Shown piece by piece: positions 24,314 to 64,000 of a stretch of DNA of 64,000 nucleotides. The translations under genes were made by a program, and so were the position numbers. A model generated the notes under the pieces. The model searched no databases. It worked only from the letters and a program-made list of their open reading frames with translations, and was not told the DNA's origin. The number at the start of each line of letters is the position of its first letter. The first letter of the stretch is position 1. Source of the stretch: Streptacidiphilus sp. 4-A2 (GTDB lineage: Bacteria > Actinomycetota > Actinomycetes > Streptomycetales > Streptomycetaceae); assembly GCA_014284505.1 (NCBI GenBank), contig JAAFYY010000001.1:558001-622000 (forward strand), read 5' to 3'.

Positions 24314-25447
24314 AGATCGAGATCGCCGTGGTGAGGTCGGGCGCGGTGAGATCGGGCGCGGTGAGATCGGGCGAGACCAGCCGCATCGTGGTCGGGCCCT
24401 CGCGGCGCTCGGCGGCCAGGTGCAGGCACTGGATGGCGTCGCCGTCGGCCGCGCCGGGGTCGGCGGCGGTGTCGCGGATGCCGCCGAGGCAGTCGCAGGG
24501 GTCCTGGCTGAACCCGGCGAAGCGGTAGGCGATCTCCATCATCCGGTTGCGGTTGGTCGGCCGGAAGTCGGCGGCCAGGTGCGCACCGGACCGGCGGCCT
24601 GGTCGACCAGCCAGTTCAGCAGTACCGTGCCGGCCCCGAAGGTGACCACCCGGCAGGAGGTGGCAAGCAGTTTGAGGTGCCAGACCCGGGGGTGGCGTTC
24701 CAGCAGCAGCACGCCGACGGCGCCGTGCGGGCCGAACCGGTCGGTGAGGGCGACGGTGAGCACCTCGTGGTCCGGGTCGGCCAGCAGGCCGCGCAGCACC
24801 GGGTCGGAGTAGTGCACCCCGGTGGCGTTCATCTGGCTGGTGCGCAGCGTGAGTTCCTCGACCCGGGAGATGTCCTCCTGGTCGGCGCGCTTGATCTCCA
24901 TCACCAGGTCGAGGGAGCGCAGGAAGTCCTCGTCCGGGCCGTTGAAGGTGTCCTGCTCGACCGTGCGCCGGACGTTGGCCTGGTACATCTCGCGGCGGCG
25001 GCGGGCGTCGACGGTGACCACCGCGGGGCTGAACTCGGGCCGGTCGACCAGGGTGAGGACGTCCAGCTCGGTGTAGCAGCGGACTTCGGGGGCGTGGTAG
25101 GCGACCTCGGCGCGCTCGGTCGGGGTGTCGTCGACAAAGGCGATGGTGCCGATCGCGAACTGGAGCTCCTTCGCGATCGTGGCGACGGCGTCCGACTTAC
25201 GGCCCCAACTGATCTGCGGCACCAGGAAGTACTCGGCCACGCCGAGCTCCTCCAGCCGCTTCCAGGCCAGGTCGTGGTCGTTCTTGCTGGCGATGGACTG
25301 GAGGATGCCGCGGGAGTCGAGCTCGACGACGACGGCGCGGACCTCGTCGGCCAGCCGGACGTCGGAGTCCTCCAGCAGGGTGCCCTGCCAGAGGGTGTTG
25401 TCGAGGTCCCAGACCAGGCACTTGACGGGTTTGGGCGTTTCGGGCAT
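24312..25447 (-). CDS. fkbH: FkbH-like HAD-family protein (glyceryl-ACP formation)
   Basis: Members of this family dephosphorylate 1,3-bisphosphoglycerate and load the glyceryl group on a stand-alone ACP, the first step to hydroxy- or methoxymalonyl-ACP. About 377 residues. The start is ATG 25445-25447, 7 nt after GGAGG. The HAD nucleophile motif CLVWDLDNTLWQGTL is at residues 9-23, followed by VDDTPTERAEV and, in the C-terminal acyl-transfer half, RTSQMNATGVHYSD and a conserved Cys in LLATSCRVVTFGAG. A single frame break near 24580-24600 separates the last ~85 residues (RMMEIAYRFAGF...); both sides fit the family, so I join them. The C-terminus carries three PDLTA-like repeats (24330-24375). 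It is the last of four extender-unit genes, and the next gene, PKS D, begins 84 bp on. Confidence 0.88.
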
Positions 25448-25454
25448 GCGGGGG

Positions 25455-25459
25455 CCTCC
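25455..25459 (-). promoter_or_regulatory. Ribosome binding site of the fkbH-like gene
   Basis: GGAGG, 7 nt before ATG 25447, a clear site that fixes the start. Confidence 0.65.
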
Positions 25460-25480
25460 GTTACGGGAGCGGATTCCTTG

Positions 25481-25525
25481 CGGGCAGGTCGGGGCAGCTC
25501 GGGGCAGGTCGGGGCAGCTCGGGGC
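25481..25525. repeat. 10-bp tandem repeats in the spacer before fkbH
   Basis: About 4.5 copies of GGGCAGGTCG/GGGCAGCTCG, readable as two 20-bp units plus a part. They lie in the 152-bp non-coding gap between the acyl-CoA dehydrogenase-like gene and fkbH. Besides this repeat, the stop-codon repeat at 25567-25611 and the ribosome binding site, I see nothing in that gap. Confidence 0.75.
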
Positions 25526-25566
25526 GGGCGCGGCGTGGGGCGCGCAACTGCGGCCGGGGCAACGGC

Positions 25567-25611
25567 GGTTCAGTGCAAGTTAGTTCAGTGCGCGGTGGTT
25601 CAGTGCGCGGT
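25567..25611. repeat. Three 15-bp tandem units across the stop codon of the acyl-CoA dehydrogenase gene
   Basis: Units 25567-25581, 25582-25596 and 25597-25611 share GTTCAGTGC. The TGA stop is 25600-25602, in the first transcribed unit, so the final codons (TAH-stop) are echoed twice in the spacer with TGA repeated every 15 bp. Confidence 0.8.
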
Positions 25612-26719
25612 GGCCAGCGCGTGGTCGGCCAGGACCAGCTGGCAGATCTCGTTGCTGCCCTCGATGATCTCCATCAGTTTGGCGTCGCGGTAGGCGCGGC
25701 GACGACATGCCCGTCGGTGGCCCCGGCCGAGCCGAAGACCTGGACGGCGGTGGCCGCGCTGCTTGCCGCGTGCCCGGCGCTGACGTGCTTGGCGAGCACG
25801 GTTGCGATCACCATGTCCGGGGAGAACGACTGCCAGGCGGCGCTGGCGTGTTCGCAGACCCGGGTCGACACCTGTTCGGCGACCAGGAGATCGGCGAGGT
25901 GGCGGGAGACCAGCTGGTGCCGGCCGATGGGCTTGCCGAACTGCTCGCGCTCCCTGGCGTGCCGGGTGGTCGCCGTCAGGCAGGCCCGGATGATCCCGGT
26001 GCAGCCCCAGGCGACCGAGATCCGGCCGTAGGACAGCGCGGTGGTGAAGAGCATCGCCAGGTCCTGGCCGCCGCCGCCGAGCAGGTGGTCGAGCGGCAGC
26101 CGGACGTCGTTCAGCCGGACGTGCCAGTGTCCGGCGGCCCGGCAGCCGAGCACCGGTGTGGCGATGGGGACCAGTTCCACGCCGGGGGCGGTGACCGGTA
26201 CCACCACCACCGCGGCCTCGTCCCCGTGGCGGCCGAGGATCAGCAGGTAGTCGGCGTAGCGGGCGCCGGTCACCCACTTCTTCTCGCCGCTGACCACGAC
26301 GCTGTCGCCCTCGCTCCGGATCCGGGTCCGCATCGCCGCCAGGTCGCTGCCGGCGTCGGGCTCACTGAAGCCCACGGCGGCGAGTTGACCACTCGTCAGC
26401 TCGGAGAGGAACTCTCTTCGCTGCTCGCGGTCGCCGAAGCGGGACACCATCCAGGCGGCCATCCCGTGCGAGGTCATGATGGAGCGGGTGGAGCTGCACA
26501 GGCTGCCGACGTAGGCGGTCAGTTCGCCGCTCTGCCGGCTGTCGAGGCCGAGCCCGCCGAAGGAGGTGGGACCTCGGCGCAGAGCAGGCCCTGGGCACCG
26601 AGTTTGCGCAGCAGGTCGGCCGGGAGTTCGCCGGAGAGATCCCACTGCTCGGCCTGGTCGCCGATGAGTTCGCCGACCAGGCTGCGCAGGTCGTCCAGTT
26701 GCAGATCCGGTTCAGGCAT
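25600..26719 (-). CDS. fkbI: Acyl-CoA dehydrogenase-like enzyme of the alkoxymalonyl-ACP pathway
   Basis: Flavoenzyme of the acyl-CoA dehydrogenase fold. In methoxymalonyl-type clusters the homologue acts on the ACP-bound C3 unit in oxidation toward (2R)-2-hydroxymalonyl-ACP. About 370 residues, near the family length. ATG 26719 overlaps the ACP stop by 8 bp (26712-26719), implying translational coupling. Visible motifs: VGFSEPDAGSDLAAMRT (FAD/substrate loop), GEKKWVTGARYADY, REREQFGKPIGRHQLV, QVFGSAGATDGHVV, and near the C-terminus the catalytic Glu region KLMEIIEGSNEI. Two apparent one-base frame breaks (about 26570 and 25700) split the gene, but both flanks match the family. The stop is followed by a 15-bp tandem repeat. 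Confidence 0.85.
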
Positions 26720-27003
26720 CGGCAGCCACGCCGTCCTGGGACAGGCGCAGCACCAGGGCGGCCATCACCTGTGCGGTACGGAAGTTGTCGAGCTTCAGCT
26801 CCGGGCCGATGATCGCGATGTCATAGGTCGACTCCAGGTGGACGACCAGTTGCATGGGTGAACATCGAGGAGACCAGACCGGAGGCGAAGATGTCGTCCC
26901 CGGGCTCGATCTCGGTCCGGGTCTTCTCGGAGAGATAGCCCGTCAGCGCGCTCTCGATGGCCTCGGCCGTCAGCGGGCTGTTCGCTGCGGTCTGCTCGGT
27001 CAT
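26712..27003 (-). CDS. fkbJ: Stand-alone acyl carrier protein for the hydroxy/alkoxymalonyl extender
   Basis: Small carrier protein on which the C3 extender unit is built. ATG 27001-27003 overlaps the TGA of the preceding dehydrogenase (ATGA, 27000-27003), with AAGG about 7 nt upstream. It reads MTEQTAANSPLTAEAIESAL at the start, then DDIFASGLVSSMF with the phosphopantetheine Ser in SSMF, then (after an apparent one-base break near 26855) MQLVVHLESTYDI, GPELKLDNFRTAQVMAALV, ending in VAADA-stop at 26712. About 95 residues. The GL(V)xSMF...QLV...LDNFRT pattern is typical of FkbJ-type ACPs rather than of PKS-embedded ACPs (which have GFDSL). The stop overlaps the start of the next gene. Confidence 0.85.
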
Positions 27004-27863
27004 GACGCCACCTTCTCGTAGTCGTAGAAACCTTCGCCGGTCTTCCGGCCGAACTTGCCCGCGCGCACCAGGTCGAGCAGGTAGTCGCAGGGCCGGCAAC
27101 TGGCGTCACCGGTCCGCGAGTAGAGAACGTTGAGGGAGTCGACCAGGTTGTCCAGCCCGATCAGGTCGGCCGTCCGCAACGGCCCGGTCGCGTGGCCGAG
27201 GCAGCCCTCCAGCAGGCCGTCGACCACCTCGACCGGGGCAACGCCGTCCTGGACCAGCTTGGCCGCGCTGTTGATCAGCGGGTGCAGCACCTGGTTGATG
27301 ACAAAGCCGGGGGCGTCGTTCACCACCAGGCCCTTGCGGCCGAGGGCCGCCAGCAGATCGGTGACCGCGGTCATCGCGGCTTCGCCGGTACGCGGACCGC
27401 GGATGACCTCGACCATGGTGATCATATACGCGGGATTCATGAAGTGGACGCCGACGAGCTCATCCGGCCGGGCCACCGCCCCCGCCATCTCGTCGATCGG
27501 GATGCACGAGGTGTTGGAGATCAACAGGGTTCCGGGTTTCACGAGTTGGGAGACCTCGCCGAGCACCTGGGCCTTGGTCTCCGGGATCTCGGTGACCGCC
27601 TCGATCACGGTTGTCGCATCGGCCGCGTCCGACGACAGGCTGGTGACCAGCTTGGCGGGGGTGCGGCCGGCCGGCAGCTTGCCCATCAGCTGGGCGTGCC
27701 GCAGCTTGAGCGCGATCGTCTCCTGTGCCTGGGCCAGCACCGTTTCACTGACGTCGACGAGCACGACGGGGACCCCGTGACCGAGGGCCAGGACGGAGAT
27801 GTTGGTTCCCATCACCCCGCCGCCCACGACGGCCAGACGGTGGTCACGTGGATCGGTGCTCAT
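27000..27863 (-). CDS. fkbK: 3-hydroxyacyl-CoA dehydrogenase-like enzyme of the alkoxymalonyl-ACP pathway
   Basis: NAD-dependent oxidation step on the glyceryl-ACP-derived C3 unit. 287 residues, intact, with no frame break. ATG 27861-27863 lies 7 nt after AAGGAG. N-terminal Rossmann motif VVGGGVMGTNISVLALGHG (residues 12-30), the hydroxyacyl dehydrogenase motifs SNTSCIPIDEMAG and GVHFMNPAYMITMVEV (catalytic His and Asn), DAPGFVINQVL and C-terminal RAGKFGRKTGEGFYDY. First of the four extender genes, directly after the thioesterase-bearing PKS gene; its stop overlaps the ACP start (ATGA). Confidence 0.9.
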   Translation of the reverse strand: MSTDPRDHRLAVVGGGVMGTNISVLALGHGVPVVLVDVSETVLAQAQETIALKLRHAQLMGKLPAGRTPAKLVTSLSSDAADATTVIEAVTEIPETKAQVLGEVSQLVKPGTLLISNTSCIPIDEMAGAVARPDELVGVHFMNPAYMITMVEVIRGPRTGEAAMTAVTDLLAALGRKGLVVNDAPGFVINQVLHPLINSAAKLVQDGVAPVEVVDGLLEGCLGHATGPLRTADLIGLDNLVDSLNVLYSRTGDASCRPCDYLLDLVRAGKFGRKTGEGFYDYEKVAS

Positions 27864-27870
27864 GTTCCAG

Positions 27871-27876
27871 CTCCTT
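27871..27876 (-). promoter_or_regulatory. Ribosome binding site of the hydroxyacyl dehydrogenase-like gene
   Basis: AAGGAG, 7 nt before ATG 27863, near consensus for an actinomycete. Confidence 0.7.
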
Positions 27877-27886
27877 GACGGGGAAG

Positions 27887-27976
27887 TTGCGGTTCACAGG
27901 TGAGGTTCACCATTGCGGTTCACAGGTGCGGTTCACGGTTGCGGTGCACAGTTGTGGTTCACAGTTGCGGTTGCGT

Positions 27977-27983
<7 letters not shown>
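27887..27983. repeat. Degenerate 12-14-bp tandem array spanning the stop codon of the thioesterase gene
   Basis: About seven to eight copies of a TTGCGGTTCACAGG-like unit fill nearly all of the 113-bp spacer between PKS C and the hydroxyacyl dehydrogenase-like gene. On the coding strand each unit contains TGTGAAC, so TGA recurs in changing frames. The true stop of PKS C (27977-27979) is inside the array. No hairpin or promoter is evident in the spacer. Confidence 0.85.
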
Positions 27984-33611
<5,628 letters not shown>

Positions 33612-33617
33612 GGTGGG

Positions 33618-33622
33618 CTCCT
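33618..33622 (-). promoter_or_regulatory. Ribosome binding site supporting a GTG start of PKS C
   Basis: AGGAG, 6 nt before GTG 33611 in the 49-bp gap after PKS B. No ATG lies at a comparable distance, so GTG is the likely start. Confidence 0.6.
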
Positions 33623-33660
33623 GTTCAGTCTTCCGGATGGGTGAGGAGGCGGTCCGGGCG

Positions 33661-54771
<21,111 letters not shown>

Positions 54772-54779
54772 TACGACAA

Positions 54780-54784
54780 CCTCC
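54780..54784 (-). promoter_or_regulatory. Ribosome binding site of PKS B
   Basis: GGAGG, 8 nt before ATG 54771, in the 28-bp gap after PKS A. It rules out the GTG at 54786, which lies upstream of it. Confidence 0.65.
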
Positions 54785-54799
54785 ACGAATCACAAAGCA

Positions 54800-64000
<9,201 letters not shown>

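Noticed and set aside
24312..24542. Separate small gene ahead of PKS D
   Set aside because: Its sequence (MEIAYRFAGF and following) is the expected C-terminus of the FkbH-like protein after a one-base frame break near 24590.

Overview
The window is one strand-uniform block of a large modular type I polyketide synthase (PKS) locus. Very high G+C (well above 70% by eye), C/G-ending codons, GTG/ATG starts behind GGAGG-like sites and the domain sequences all point to an actinomycete, most likely Streptomyces or a close relative. Every supported gene is on the minus strand, so transcription runs from 64000 down to 1. No spacer exceeds about 160 bp, which suggests one long operon.

Layout in transcription order: (A) 3' part of a PKS gene, >64000-54800, with one module entered at its DH (DH-ER-KR-ACP) and one complete KS-AT-DH-KR-ACP module; (B) 54771-33661, four modules; (C) 33611-27977, the terminal module KS-AT-KR-ACP-TE; then a four-gene set for an alkoxy/hydroxymalonyl-ACP extender unit: 3-hydroxyacyl-CoA dehydrogenase-like (27863-27000), stand-alone ACP (27003-26712), acyl-CoA dehydrogenase-like (26719-25600) and FkbH-like (25447-24312); (D) 24227-1944, a loading module KS-AT-ACP plus three fully reducing modules; (E) 1869 to beyond position 1, the start of the next PKS subunit. 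Assembly therefore starts in the middle of the window (D, then E), passes through genes not seen here, and finishes with A, B and C. Docking-region sequences support D->E and A->B->C.

From AT signature motifs and reductive-domain residues, D should make a straight saturated C9 acyl chain (propionyl plus three fully reduced malonyl units). The end of the chain (A-B-C) should be a 3,5,7-trihydroxy acid, 6- and 8-methylated, with an 8,10-diene, a methyl at C12 and a ketone at C13. The C10 substituent is set by an unusual AT (YAPH motif) that is the best candidate in the window for the alkoxymalonyl-ACP extender. Unusual points: the loading KS has Ala where Cys (or Gln) is expected; one KR has lost Ser, Tyr and Lys; one DH has lost its His motif; no O-methyltransferase accompanies the extender genes.

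Two patterns cut across the genes. First, short tandem repeats are abundant. They are multiples of 3 bp inside coding linkers. At several gene ends they straddle the stop codon with periods that need not be multiples of 3. Second, most PKS reading frames are interrupted by apparent one-base indels, although motifs on both sides are intact. This looks like uncorrected sequencing or assembly error rather than decay, so gene calls below bridge these breaks, and domain borders are approximate (about 50 bp or more).
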